The notes below the pieces were generated by a model that did no database searches, had not been told where the DNA came from, and saw nothing but the letters and a program-made list of their open reading frames with translations. The position numbers and the translations under genes were made by a program. Positions 17,830 to 25,323 of a DNA stretch of 46,585 nucleotides are shown here, one piece after another; the stretch's first letter is position 1; every line of letters starts with the position of its first letter. The stretch lies in contig NZ_SATR01000036.1 of assembly GCF_004551525.1 (NCBI RefSeq), positions 1 to 46,585 of the forward strand, read 5' to 3'. Source of the stretch: Vibrio ouci (GTDB lineage Bacteria > Pseudomonadota > Gammaproteobacteria > Enterobacterales > Vibrionaceae).

Positions 17830-18633
17830 ATGAGCGAGTCTTTACTGTTTCACAAAACCTTTGCGCACCCTACTAGCGATGAGTGGGTGGTGTTTGTGCA
17901 TGGTGCTGGAGGCAGTTCGTCAATTTGGTTTAAACAAATTAAGGCGTATAAGCAGCACTTTAACTTGCTGCTGATTGACCTGCGTGGACATGGTAAATCG
18001 AATCAGCTACTGAAAGAGTTGATCGCCAATCGCTACACCTTTAAAGCGGTGACCGTTGATATTCTTAAAGTGCTTGATCACTTAAAAATCCGCTCTGCTC
18101 ATTTTGTCGGTATGTCGCTTGGTACCATCATAGTGCGCAATGTTGCTGAGCTTTCTGCTGATCGTGTTAAGTCTATGGTGCTAGGTGGCGCTGTAACTCG
18201 CTTGAATACCCGATCTCAGGTGTTAGTAAGGTTGGGCAACATGTGCAAGCATATTGTGCCTTATATGTGGTTATACAGCTTATTTGCGTATATCGTCATG
18301 CCGCAGCGTGCTCAGAAAGAGTCTCGTCACCTTTTTATTCGGGAAGCAAAGAAGCTCTGCCAGAAAGAGTTTAAGCGTTGGTTTATTCTCACCGCTGAAG
18401 TTAACCCGTTAATGCGTTACTTCAAAGATAGAGAGCTACCGATTCCGACGCTTTATCTAATGGGGGACAGGGACTACATGTTCATTCAGCCGGTTAAAGA
18501 AATGGTTGCGGCGCACAGTGATAGCCAGCTACGTGAGATTGAAAACTGTGGTCACGTGTGTAACGTGGAGCGCCCGGATGAGTTCAACCAACACTCAATA
18601 GCGTTTATTAAACAGCAAATCGATACTAAGTAG
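17830..18633 (+). CDS. Alpha/beta hydrolase
   Basis: A 267-residue alpha/beta-hydrolase fold protein with oxyanion segment VHGAGGSSSIW, nucleophile elbow GMSLG (Ser96), acid in GDRDY and His in NCGHVCN, so a full catalytic triad is present. There is no signal peptide. The substrate cannot be told from sequence; relatives include esterases and acyl hydrolases. It stands alone, convergent with the next two genes, and no strong Shine-Dalgarno is visible. Confidence 0.85.
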   Translation: MSESLLFHKTFAHPTSDEWVVFVHGAGGSSSIWFKQIKAYKQHFNLLLIDLRGHGKSNQLLKELIANRYTFKAVTVDILKVLDHLKIRSAHFVGMSLGTIIVRNVAELSADRVKSMVLGGAVTRLNTRSQVLVRLGNMCKHIVPYMWLYSLFAYIVMPQRAQKESRHLFIREAKKLCQKEFKRWFILTAEVNPLMRYFKDRELPIPTLYLMGDRDYMFIQPVKEMVAAHSDSQLREIENCGHVCNVERPDEFNQHSIAFIKQQIDTK

Positions 18634-18642
18634 CCTACCTAA

Positions 18643-18948
18643 TTACGGTGCTACGCTGCCACATTGCCAGCAGGCACCAAACTGACCTTCATTCCGCTCG
18701 CCACACTCATCGCATTGCCAGTCTTGCTTTCTTTGTTCAGACTGAAACTCTTTAATAATTTCAGATGCCTTTGCGCTGTCACGTTGATCAAATAGCCAAA
18801 TGTAGGGCTCACTGCTTTCTCCAAATGGGATCTCTCCTTGCAAACCAAAGATCCCTTCACCACGGACTTCACAATCAATGTATTGAGATTTGAGAAGCTC
18901 ACAGACGATGTGAGCTTCGGTGGGTGTTATGGCTGAAAATATTTTCAT
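18643..18948 (-). CDS. DUF2007-type signal-transducing protein with zinc ribbon
   Basis: 101 residues. The N-terminal part (MKIFSAITPTEAHIVCELL) resembles the DUF2007 fold. The C-terminus has a two-CxxC zinc ribbon, WQCDECGERNEG...CWQCGSV, of the RanBP2-like style. I chose ATG 18948, which shares a base with the stop of the upstream gene (TGATG), over a TTG one codon earlier. Function is unknown; coupling suggests it works with the VTT membrane protein. Confidence 0.75.
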   Translation of the reverse strand: MKIFSAITPTEAHIVCELLKSQYIDCEVRGEGIFGLQGEIPFGESSEPYIWLFDQRDSAKASEIIKEFQSEQRKQDWQCDECGERNEGQFGACWQCGSVAP

Positions 18949-19640
18949 CAAACATTTCCGTTAGACGCAGACGGCTCTGTTCTTATCTTAGCCATAACCC
19001 ACTTAGCGATAACTGGGAATAAGCCAAGCAGGGCAAACGACGCCAAAACGGTTGGAGAGACAATTCCTGACAGCGAGTCAATTTGTGCAAGCTGAGTACC
19101 CGCATTGAGGTATACCGCTGTCCCAGGGAGCATACCGAGTTGACTTACTAAATAGAAACGTGCAGTGGCAATGGGAGTGAGCCCCATTAGTAGATTAATC
19201 AGAAAGAAGGGGAACACTGGAATCAATCTTAGTGAAAACAGATAAAAAGCTCCGTCACGTTCGACGCCTTGGTTTATGGCATTAAGCTTGTCGCCAAACT
19301 TAGCTTGAACCCAATCACGCAGTAAGTAACGGCTGCTTAAAAAAGCCAGAGTAGCACCTATTGTACTGGCAAAAGAGACCAGTACTAGGCTTGTCCAAAA
19401 GCCAAACAAAGCGGCGCCTAGTAGGGTAACGACGGCAGCGCCGGGAATAGAAAACGCGGTGATTGCGACGTAAGCGATAAAATAGCTCGCAGCAGCCACA
19501 ACGAAATTCTCTGAGATAAAGGCCGCTAGCTCAGCTTGTTGCGCTTTAGCGTTGTCTAATGTGAGGTACTGGCCAAAGTTTACACCTAACAGAATGATGA
19601 GTGATACAAAGATAACGCCAAGTATGATTTTTTTATTCAT
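18948..19640 (-). CDS. TVP38/TMEM64 (VTT) family membrane protein
   Basis: About 230 residues with several hydrophobic segments. It has a VTT/DedA-like core with FSIPGAAVVTLLGAALFG, FRLIPVFPFFLINLLMG-like sequence (SLRLIPVFPFFLINLLMGL) and PGTAVYLNAGTQ. Members are inner-membrane proteins, and some of the superfamily move lipids across membranes. I chose ATG 19640 because GGAG stands six bases before it; a TTG/ATG five codons upstream is the alternative. It is translationally coupled to the small zinc-ribbon gene. Confidence 0.88.
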   Translation of the reverse strand: MNKKIILGVIFVSLIILLGVNFGQYLTLDNAKAQQAELAAFISENFVVAAASYFIAYVAITAFSIPGAAVVTLLGAALFGFWTSLVLVSFASTIGATLAFLSSRYLLRDWVQAKFGDKLNAINQGVERDGAFYLFSLRLIPVFPFFLINLLMGLTPIATARFYLVSQLGMLPGTAVYLNAGTQLAQIDSLSGIVSPTVLASFALLGLFPVIAKWVMAKIRTEPSASNGNV

Positions 19641-19784
19641 GTGCTGCTCCATCAAGAATCATGGCCGATTAATACAAAGTGTTAATAGACTAGACAGGGA
19701 AAGCAAGCAGTAAATTTCAACAAACAAAAAAAAGTCAGCACAACGGCTGACTTTTTAAAAAGGGAAAGGAAAATGTGTTGCCGA

Positions 19785-20378
19785 TTAATGACTTAATTGG
19801 TTGAGTAACTCTTCACGACGGCTATGAGGGATCACTGACCAATGTGTGCCGTTGATCGCGCCTTCTAACGCCCAGAGCAACTCGACGTTAACTTCTGCAG
19901 AATGCGAAGATTGAATCGCTTTAAATGCGTTTACCGCACCTGTTTCCTCTAGGTTTTCAACGCTATCAATACCGGCTTTTTTCAGCATGCGTTCTGTTGC
20001 CAGCCTTAAGTTCGGCAGATCTTTAAGGCGATTAGGCTTAGCTTTCGCTTGCTGTTTCTTTTCGCTGTTCGCTGCAGTTAGCGCAGCTTGGGCAATCTCA
20101 AGCGTATTTTCCTTGTTCTCAAACCAATCATCGCTTAGAGCGAAGTATTTGGTGACCACGGGAAAGCCGCGTTTTTTGTAAACGTAAGGTTCTAAGCTAA
20201 GAGATTTAAATTGCTTTGCAAGTGCGTCGTCTGCCCTAACGTGCAACTTATCATTGACGACTAATGCAAACATAGTGTCGTCGGCAAAAATACCGAAGCC
20301 ACCAAACATTGAGCGAGACTTGATTAAGCCTAACGGCTCAAATAGTCGCATTGAGTCTTTTAGTATTGGTTTATCCAT
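19785..20378 (-). CDS. tfoY: TfoX/Sxy family regulator, TfoY type
   Basis: A 197-residue two-domain protein: TfoX N-domain (SMFGGFGIFADDTMFALV, residues about 25-42) and TfoX C-domain (RLKDLPNLRLATERMLKKAG; INGTHWSVIP). Vibrios have two paralogues. The c-di-GMP riboswitch upstream and the position next to purR-torD-torR match V. cholerae tfoY (VC1722), which controls motility and type VI secretion, rather than chitin-induced tfoX. I chose ATG 20378 over an upstream ATG at 20414; the product then starts MDKPILKDSMRLF as in relatives. Confidence 0.88.
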   Translation of the reverse strand: MDKPILKDSMRLFEPLGLIKSRSMFGGFGIFADDTMFALVVNDKLHVRADDALAKQFKSLSLEPYVYKKRGFPVVTKYFALSDDWFENKENTLEIAQAALTAANSEKKQQAKAKPNRLKDLPNLRLATERMLKKAGIDSVENLEETGAVNAFKAIQSSHSAEVNVELLWALEGAINGTHWSVIPHSRREELLNQLSH

Positions 20379-20387
20379 GCTGTGTAT

Positions 20388-20427
20388 TCTCGGTGTATAT
20401 GTATACGCCACCAATTCAGGTCCGAGA
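20388..20427 (-). promoter_or_regulatory. Hairpin covering the tfoY ribosome site
   Basis: In the tfoY leader, TCTCGG (complement of 20422-20427) can pair with CCGAGA (complement of 20388-20393), with a short GTATAC-type inner palindrome. The only Shine-Dalgarno-like sequence, GAGA, lies in the 3' arm, so the stem could limit initiation. Confidence 0.5.
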
Positions 20428-20464
20428 GAGTAGCAAAATTATGCAGGCTTTTTGTCAGTCTGGT

Positions 20465-20495
20465 GTCATACGATTGCTAGCAATTACAATATGAC
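20465..20495 (-). other. Hairpin between GEMM aptamer and tfoY
   Basis: GTCATA (20465-20470) and TATGAC (20490-20495) can pair around the palindrome ATTGCTAGCAAT. It lies just after the aptamer in the mRNA and has no U-run; it is a candidate part of the expression platform. Confidence 0.5.
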
Positions 20496-20510
20496 TTGTG
20501 TGCATATTTA

Positions 20511-20601
20511 CCATCGGCAACCCCGCTACCAAACAATTAACTTGTTGAAGGCCGGAGGCTTTGCGTCCCATCCTTTCGAAATGGTTTGCCCTGTTCGTGG
20601 C
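20511..20601 (-). promoter_or_regulatory. c-di-GMP-I (GEMM) riboswitch, Vc2-like
   Basis: On the minus strand the sequence contains CAGGGCAAACCATTTCGAAA, then GGGACGCAAAGCCTCCGGCC, and later GGTAGCGGGGTTGCCGATGG. These match the conserved core of the V. cholerae Vc2 aptamer: the GAAA tetraloop, its receptor region and the ligand-pocket segment GGGCAAACC. It lies about 130 nt before the tfoY start. In V. cholerae this RNA senses c-di-GMP and controls tfoY expression after transcription starts. Confidence 0.95.
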
Positions 20602-20695
20602 ATAATCGAACAATAATAAGGATAAATGGATTTTGGGCTGGACATCACGTCCGAATAGGATAAGTGTGATCTTGGTTCAGTAAATAGGGTTGACT

Positions 20696-20735
20696 CATAC
20701 ACTTAGCCAATGAAAGTATCTCGGCTAAGTGTATG
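20696..20735 (-). other. Strong hairpin just after purR stop
   Basis: CATACACTTAGCC (20696-20708) and GGCTAAGTGTATG (20723-20735) form a 13-bp perfect stem with a 14-base loop, 10 bases past the purR stop. No U-run follows, so it may stabilise the purR 3' end or assist factor-dependent termination. Confidence 0.6.
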
Positions 20736-20744
20736 TCAAATAAG

Positions 20745-21752
20745 TTATTTCTTAATATTTTGTACGGTATTTCTCTCAACGATCTCAGGGTGCATTTCAA
20801 AGATACGCTTTTCGTGCTCTTTGTCTTTAATGCGCTCTAGCAGAATCTCGAATGCGTTTTTACCTACACGACGTTTTGGTTGGTGAACCGTGGTCAAAGG
20901 TGGCGAGAAGTACTCTGCTAGCTCAATATTGTCGTAACCAATCACAGACATATCTTCTGGGATACGAATACCTTTCTGCTGTAAGCGACTCATTAGGCCC
21001 AGAGCCATAGTGTCGTTGAAACAGAAGATTGCGCTTGGCTTGTTGTCCATTGCTGCGATTTGGTCAGCCGCAAGCACAGCTGTGTCACACTCGAAGTTAC
21101 CTTCTAAAATCCAATCTTCTTTAATTGGAAGCTTTGCTTCGTTCATCGCACGTTTAAAGCCACGGATACGTTCCTGACACGCTGCTTTTTCAAAGTGTCC
21201 ACTTAGGCAGGCAATATCGGTATGACCACGGTCAATCAGGTATTTAGTCGCTAGGTAGCCACCTTCTTCTGAGTTATCGATGATCTTGTCGGCTTGAGAG
21301 CTCTCAGGACCCCAATCCATAACCACTTTTGGGATGTCTTTGTGGCGGTCCAGCATTTCGCTCAGTTCTTCAGTTAAGTCTGAACACATCACCAAAATAC
21401 CGTCTACGCGCTTTTCAGCTAGCATGCGAATGTAGTCGCGTTGCTTCTCATAGATACCGCCCGTATTACATAAGATCAGCGTGTAACCTTGGCGGTAACA
21501 ATAGCTTTCAACGCCATCAATAACTTCAGAGAAGAAAAGGTTTGTAGACTGAGTCACCAGCATACCAATCGTGCGCGTGGTATTACACTTCAGGCTACGT
21601 GCAACGGCGCTTGGTGCGTAGTTTAGCTCTGTCACTGCTTCCATTACTTTTTCTTGAGTAGCTTCAGCAACAAAGCGCGTTTTATTGATTACATGTGACA
21701 CAGTTGTCGTTGATACACCAGCTAGGCGAGCAACGTCTTTAATAGTGGCCAT
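20745..21752 (-). CDS. purR: Purine repressor PurR (LacI family)
   Basis: 335 residues: an N-terminal LacI helix-turn-helix (MATIKDVARLAGVSTTTVSH), the hinge helix region SAVARSLK, and a periplasmic-binding-protein-like ligand domain. In E. coli the repressor uses hypoxanthine or guanine as corepressor to turn off purine synthesis genes. The identity is supported by near-identical N-terminal sequence, length (E. coli 341) and position beside tfoY/torD, as in V. cholerae. A half PUR-box-like CGCAAACG occurs upstream, but no full palindrome was found. Confidence 0.93.
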   Translation of the reverse strand: MATIKDVARLAGVSTTTVSHVINKTRFVAEATQEKVMEAVTELNYAPSAVARSLKCNTTRTIGMLVTQSTNLFFSEVIDGVESYCYRQGYTLILCNTGGIYEKQRDYIRMLAEKRVDGILVMCSDLTEELSEMLDRHKDIPKVVMDWGPESSQADKIIDNSEEGGYLATKYLIDRGHTDIACLSGHFEKAACQERIRGFKRAMNEAKLPIKEDWILEGNFECDTAVLAADQIAAMDNKPSAIFCFNDTMALGLMSRLQQKGIRIPEDMSVIGYDNIELAEYFSPPLTTVHQPKRRVGKNAFEILLERIKDKEHEKRIFEMHPEIVERNTVQNIKK

Positions 21753-21828
21753 AAGGTTCTGTCCTGTCGATGACTGCCCCGGAATTATATTCAGTTTAGA
21801 ATACCTAGGCAGAAAGTATCAGAAACAC

Positions 21829-21852
21829 AAAAACCGCTCTATTTAGCGGTTT
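21829..21852 (-). terminator. Terminator after torD
   Basis: Arms AAACCGCT (21831-21838) and AGCGGTTT (21845-21852) with a six-base loop. On the minus strand the hairpin ends in GGTTTTTG, giving a short U-run. Confidence 0.7.
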
Positions 21853-21877
21853 GTATTTGATTCGTTTGTTTTTATCG

Positions 21878-21904
21878 TTTGCGGTCACAATTTTAGACCG
21901 CAAA
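21878..21904. other. Hairpin in the purR-torD gap
   Basis: TTTGCGGTC (21878-21886) and GACCGCAAA (21896-21904) form a 9-bp perfect inverted repeat with a nine-base spacer. It may be a second torD 3' hairpin or an operator for purR, whose start is at 21752. Confidence 0.5.
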
Positions 21905-21962
21905 ACTCTTAAGAGCAAACAAAAAACACTAAAGCAACCTGCCGGAGGTCACAATGTTGTCT

Positions 21963-22610
21963 TTATTCGCCTAACAGATAGCTACAATCTAAAGCTAAGA
22001 AGGCAACAGCGAATGTGCTGATTGCAGAGTAGAAACCGAACTCATCAAACTTCTGACACTTGTCTGAAAACTGTGGCGTCCAGCTTAGAAGGTGTTGACG
22101 AATAAACTGTTCTTGAACAGCAAAAGCTTCTTCGATCTTAGCTTCGTCTTCTGCTTCATTTGAACGGATGATCAAGTTACCTAAGAAATCGAGCTCAATC
22201 GCAATGTGGTCTGCTGGTTCGTTAAGGTTTTTGTCTACCTCGACACCATGCTCAGCCATCACTTCTTCCATCTCTTTCGCTGGCGTATCGTTTAATAGGC
22301 CAGACTTACCGATATACATTGACGCGTATGGCAGGGCAGAGTCTTTATCTGACTTTAAGAAAAGGTCACAAAAATCAGCCGCTAGCTCAAGTTGTGCGTC
22401 TTCGCGGTCCATAAGACGGTTTAGAGCATCAGTAATGCGGTCGATTGACGGCTTAAGTTGCTCGTTTTCGCCCAATCCAGTAAGAAAAGAACGGATCTCA
22501 GGCGAATGATATTGCGTGATGTTCTCTTGAGTTAGCTCTTTAGCGAAAAGGCTCGACAGCCACCAGTAGATTTCAGCGCGTTTTTCATTGAATGCTTTGA
22601 TTTCTTGCAT
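21963..22610 (-). CDS. torD: TorD chaperone for molybdoenzyme TorA
   Basis: A 215-residue helical chaperone of the TorD/DmsD family. It binds the Tat signal and core of apo-TMAO reductase until the molybdenum cofactor is inserted. Supporting segments are EIYWWLSSLFAKELT, YASMYIGKSGLL and NEPADHIAIELDFLGNLI, the E-P-x-D-H-x3-L/E-L core of the family. GGAG precedes the start. No torA or torC is adjacent in the window, so it is a detached torD next to torR. Confidence 0.94.
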   Translation of the reverse strand: MQEIKAFNEKRAEIYWWLSSLFAKELTQENITQYHSPEIRSFLTGLGENEQLKPSIDRITDALNRLMDREDAQLELAADFCDLFLKSDKDSALPYASMYIGKSGLLNDTPAKEMEEVMAEHGVEVDKNLNEPADHIAIELDFLGNLIIRSNEAEDEAKIEEAFAVQEQFIRQHLLSWTPQFSDKCQKFDEFGFYSAISTFAVAFLALDCSYLLGE

Positions 22611-22653
22611 TAGGTGTTACTCCCCAAATAATTACCGCTATTGTAACCAATAA

Positions 22654-22685
22654 AGATGAACAGCGGTAACCACTTATATGACAAG
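22654..22685 (-). promoter_or_regulatory. Two tor-box-like decamers between torD and torR
   Basis: On the minus strand 22654-22663 reads CTGTTCATCT, nine of ten with the E. coli TorR decamer CTGTTCATAT. 22676-22685 reads CTTGTCATAT, eight of ten. The two are in the same orientation, 22 bp apart (about two turns). They lie 44-75 bp upstream of torD. Confidence 0.6.
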
Positions 22686-22846
22686 ATAAAATCAAATATT
22701 GGAAGATATTAATGTGCGGAAAAGTTTTGTCTTGAATCAATAAAAAATCATCTTTCTAGCTTTTAAAGTGATAAATACTAGAAATGTTACTATTTATGAA
22801 TAGAATAATAGAAAGAGCAAATCCCAATGTAAATTAAGTGGTGTAG

Positions 22847-23560
22847 ATGAGTTATCACGTACTAGTTGTAGAAGATGACGCAGTTACTCGCAGTAAGTTG
22901 GTGGGGTACTTTCAAAATGAAGGTTACAACGTCAGTGAAGCGGAAAGCGGCGAGCAAATGCGCGACATGCTACAAAGTAATGCGATTGATTTGGTGATGT
23001 TGGACATTAACCTACCTGGTGAAGATGGTTTAATGTTAACTCGCGAACTTCGCAGTCAGTCTGACATTGGAATTATCCTGGTAACAGGACGCACGGATAG
23101 CATTGATAAAATTGTTGGCCTAGAAATGGGCGCAGACGATTATGTCACTAAACCTTTTGAACTGCGCGAGCTACTGGTTCGAGTTAAAAACTTGCTGTGG
23201 CGAATTTCTGCTGCGCGTAACTCTGCAGGAAGTGTTGAGAGCGATAAGGCGAACGAAAATATGGTTCGCTTCGGTGATTGGACGTTCGATGTTCAACGTC
23301 GCGCTTTGAGCCGTAACGGCGAGCCAGTTAAGTTAACGAAAGCAGAGTACGAGTTGCTAGTGGCACTGTCTTCGTACCCGAACCAAGTATTAAGCCGTGA
23401 GCGTATTCTAAACATGATTAGTCACCGTGTTGATGCGCCAAACGATCGTACGATTGATGTGCTTATTCGTCGTATGCGTGCCAAGATGGAGTTCGACCCT
23501 AAGAATCCACAAATCTTTGTTACAGTGCACGGTGAAGGTTACATGTTCGCTGGTGACTAA
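22847..23560 (+). CDS. torR: TMAO response regulator TorR (OmpR family)
   Basis: 237 residues: a receiver domain (VVEDDAVTRSKL; phospho-acceptor D53 in MLDINLP; K in YVTKPFE) and a C-terminal winged helix (LTKAEYELLVALSSYPNQVL; DVLIRRMRAKM; VHGEGYMFAGD). It shares long runs with E. coli TorR, for example GIILVTGRTDSIDKIVGLEM. Its partner kinase TorS is not in the window. Divergent from torD with 236 bp between them. Confidence 0.94.
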   Translation: MSYHVLVVEDDAVTRSKLVGYFQNEGYNVSEAESGEQMRDMLQSNAIDLVMLDINLPGEDGLMLTRELRSQSDIGIILVTGRTDSIDKIVGLEMGADDYVTKPFELRELLVRVKNLLWRISAARNSAGSVESDKANENMVRFGDWTFDVQRRALSRNGEPVKLTKAEYELLVALSSYPNQVLSRERILNMISHRVDAPNDRTIDVLIRRMRAKMEFDPKNPQIFVTVHGEGYMFAGD

Positions 23561-23574
23561 CGAGATTCAAACAT

Positions 23575-23606
23575 AAAAATACCGAGGCATGCCTCGGTAT
23601 TTTTTT
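23575..23606. terminator. Bidirectional terminator between torR and elyC
   Basis: ATACCGAGGC (23579-23588) and GCCTCGGTAT (23591-23600) form a long stem with A-run and T-run flanks. It serves torR rightward and elyC leftward. Confidence 0.9.
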
Positions 23607-23611
23607 ATCTG

Positions 23612-24415
23612 TTAAAGCGCACTTTCGCCAGCATTGAGACTTTGTTCTTCATAGTCTGATGCCCAGTCGCGTAGTGATTGCCATATACGCCCCAGCGTTT
23701 CATGCCAGTAGCGTTCAGTTTGCTCAAGGTATTTGCCTTTTGGCGTGTACTTTTCCCATGCTTGAGTAATGTTATCGTGAGCTAGGTAGTTAGTTGGCGC
23801 AGGGTAAGGGTCCATGCCTGCCGAGTGAAACTCATTCAATGCACGCTTCATATGGCTAGCTGAAGTGACAACAACCAATTTCTTCGTTGTAACGAAAGCA
23901 GCAGCCTGCCTTGCTTCTTCCCAAGTATCTTTTGCTGTTTCCAGCAGGATAATGTCAGATTTTGAAACGCCGAGTGATAACGCTACCTTTGCCATCATAC
24001 GTGCATTACTCACTTCTGAGCCACCCGCATAACCAGACAAGATCAGTTTAGAACCAGGATAGATGCGCATAATGCGGATACCCTCAGCTAAACGCATCAA
24101 ACCAGTACGACTTAATTCTGAAGTAGGAGGGATCTTGTCATCGACAACGTGACCACTCCCTAACACCATAACGTAGTCTATAGATTCATCGACCGGGAAA
24201 AATGCAGAGTACTGGCGCTCTAATGGCATCAATAATCGAGAAGAAACCGGTTGGAAGGCAATTAAGAAAATGCCAATAAATGAGAATAAAACAACAAAGC
24301 ATCCTGTCTTCTGTTTACGCGTGAACATGATTAACATAAGGCCCAACATACCAATGATTAACATCGCTGGTAGGGGCATTAGTAAAGAAGACACAACTTT
24401 TTTAAGCTCAAACAT
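23612..24415 (-). CDS. elyC: Envelope biogenesis factor ElyC
   Basis: 267 residues with two N-terminal membrane segments (LLMPLPAMLIIGMLGLMLIMF and GCFVVLFSFIGIFLIAF) and a DUF218/SanA-like domain with VMVLGSGH, LILSGYAGGSEVSNA and VVTSASHMKRAL. E. coli ElyC is needed for peptidoglycan precursor handling at low temperature. The same elyC / cmoM-mukFEB arrangement exists in E. coli. Confidence 0.92.
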   Translation of the reverse strand: MFELKKVVSSLLMPLPAMLIIGMLGLMLIMFTRKQKTGCFVVLFSFIGIFLIAFQPVSSRLLMPLERQYSAFFPVDESIDYVMVLGSGHVVDDKIPPTSELSRTGLMRLAEGIRIMRIYPGSKLILSGYAGGSEVSNARMMAKVALSLGVSKSDIILLETAKDTWEEARQAAAFVTTKKLVVVTSASHMKRALNEFHSAGMDPYPAPTNYLAHDNITQAWEKYTPKGKYLEQTERYWHETLGRIWQSLRDWASDYEEQSLNAGESAL

Positions 24416-24529
24416 ACTTAAATAGTCCGAAAAAACATCAATTGATTATATTTTAAGAGAAAGCCTCTTTATTCCTGCCTTTCTTGTGACAGAATAGCAG
24501 CACGATTAGACATAATAACTCATGCTGCT

Positions 24530-25321
24530 GTGACTGAAGACCGCAATTTCGACGATATTGCCCACAAATTTGCAAAAAATATTTACGGCTCTGATAAAGG
24601 CGAGATACGCCAAGTCATTGTTTGGGAAGATCTTCAACAGGTACTTCATACTGTTGATGGGGCAAATAAACAACTTAATGTGCTTGATGCAGGTGGTGGA
24701 TTGGCACAAATGTCTCAAAAGCTTGCTAAGCTCGGACATCATGTAGCGTTATGTGATCTATCTTCTGAAATGCTGCAATTAGCAGAGCAGGATATTGCAA
24801 ATAACGGCCTGCTTGAGCAGTATCGCTTCATTCATTCTCCTGTTCAATCTATTGAGAAACATCTCGATAAGCACGTTGACGTGGTGCTTTTTCATGCTGT
24901 GATGGAGTGGTTAGCAGACCCTAAACCCGCACTGGAAAATGTACTTGAACAGGTGAAGCCGGGTGGGGTGGCGTCAATTATGTTCTATAACCATCATGGA
25001 TTGGTATATAAGAACGTAGTGTGTGGCAATATTCCTCATGTACTCGATGGAATGCCACATCGAAAACGATTTAAGCTGCAGCCGCAAAAGGGCTTAAAAC
25101 CAGAAGAGGTCTATCAATGGATAGAAGACGCTGGTTTCACGATTTGCGGTAAATCTGGTATTCGTTGTTTCAGTGACTACATAGGCAATATGGAGTACAT
25201 GGGTGACTACGAATATGAAGATGTGTTAGCACTAGAGAAACAACTTTGTAGACAAGAGCCATACCTCTCGTTAGGCCGATACATACATGTATGGGCACAA
25301 AAGAAAGAAAAGCAGGACTAA
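24530..25321 (+). CDS. cmoM: tRNA 5-carboxymethoxyuridine methyltransferase CmoM
   Basis: This SAM-dependent enzyme methylates cmo5U34 to mcmo5U34 in certain tRNAs. The 263 residues contain the class I methyltransferase motif LDAGGGLAQMSQKLA near 50, DLSSEMLQLAE and HAVMEWLADPKPALENV. The start is GTG at 24530 with a weak ribosome site; the N-terminus MTEDRNFDDIAHKFAKNIYG fits the family. It ends two bases before mukF, heading the cmoM-mukFEB operon. Confidence 0.93.
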   Translation: MTEDRNFDDIAHKFAKNIYGSDKGEIRQVIVWEDLQQVLHTVDGANKQLNVLDAGGGLAQMSQKLAKLGHHVALCDLSSEMLQLAEQDIANNGLLEQYRFIHSPVQSIEKHLDKHVDVVLFHAVMEWLADPKPALENVLEQVKPGGVASIMFYNHHGLVYKNVVCGNIPHVLDGMPHRKRFKLQPQKGLKPEEVYQWIEDAGFTICGKSGIRCFSDYIGNMEYMGDYEYEDVLALEKQLCRQEPYLSLGRYIHVWAQKKEKQD

Positions 25322-25323
25322 CA

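Noticed and set aside
19785..20378. Calling the gene tfoX (chitin competence regulator)
   Set aside because: The c-di-GMP riboswitch and purR-torD-torR neighbourhood match tfoY of V. cholerae.
21860..21910. A full PUR box for purR autoregulation
   Set aside because: Only a half-site CGCAAACG is present; the other half does not match.
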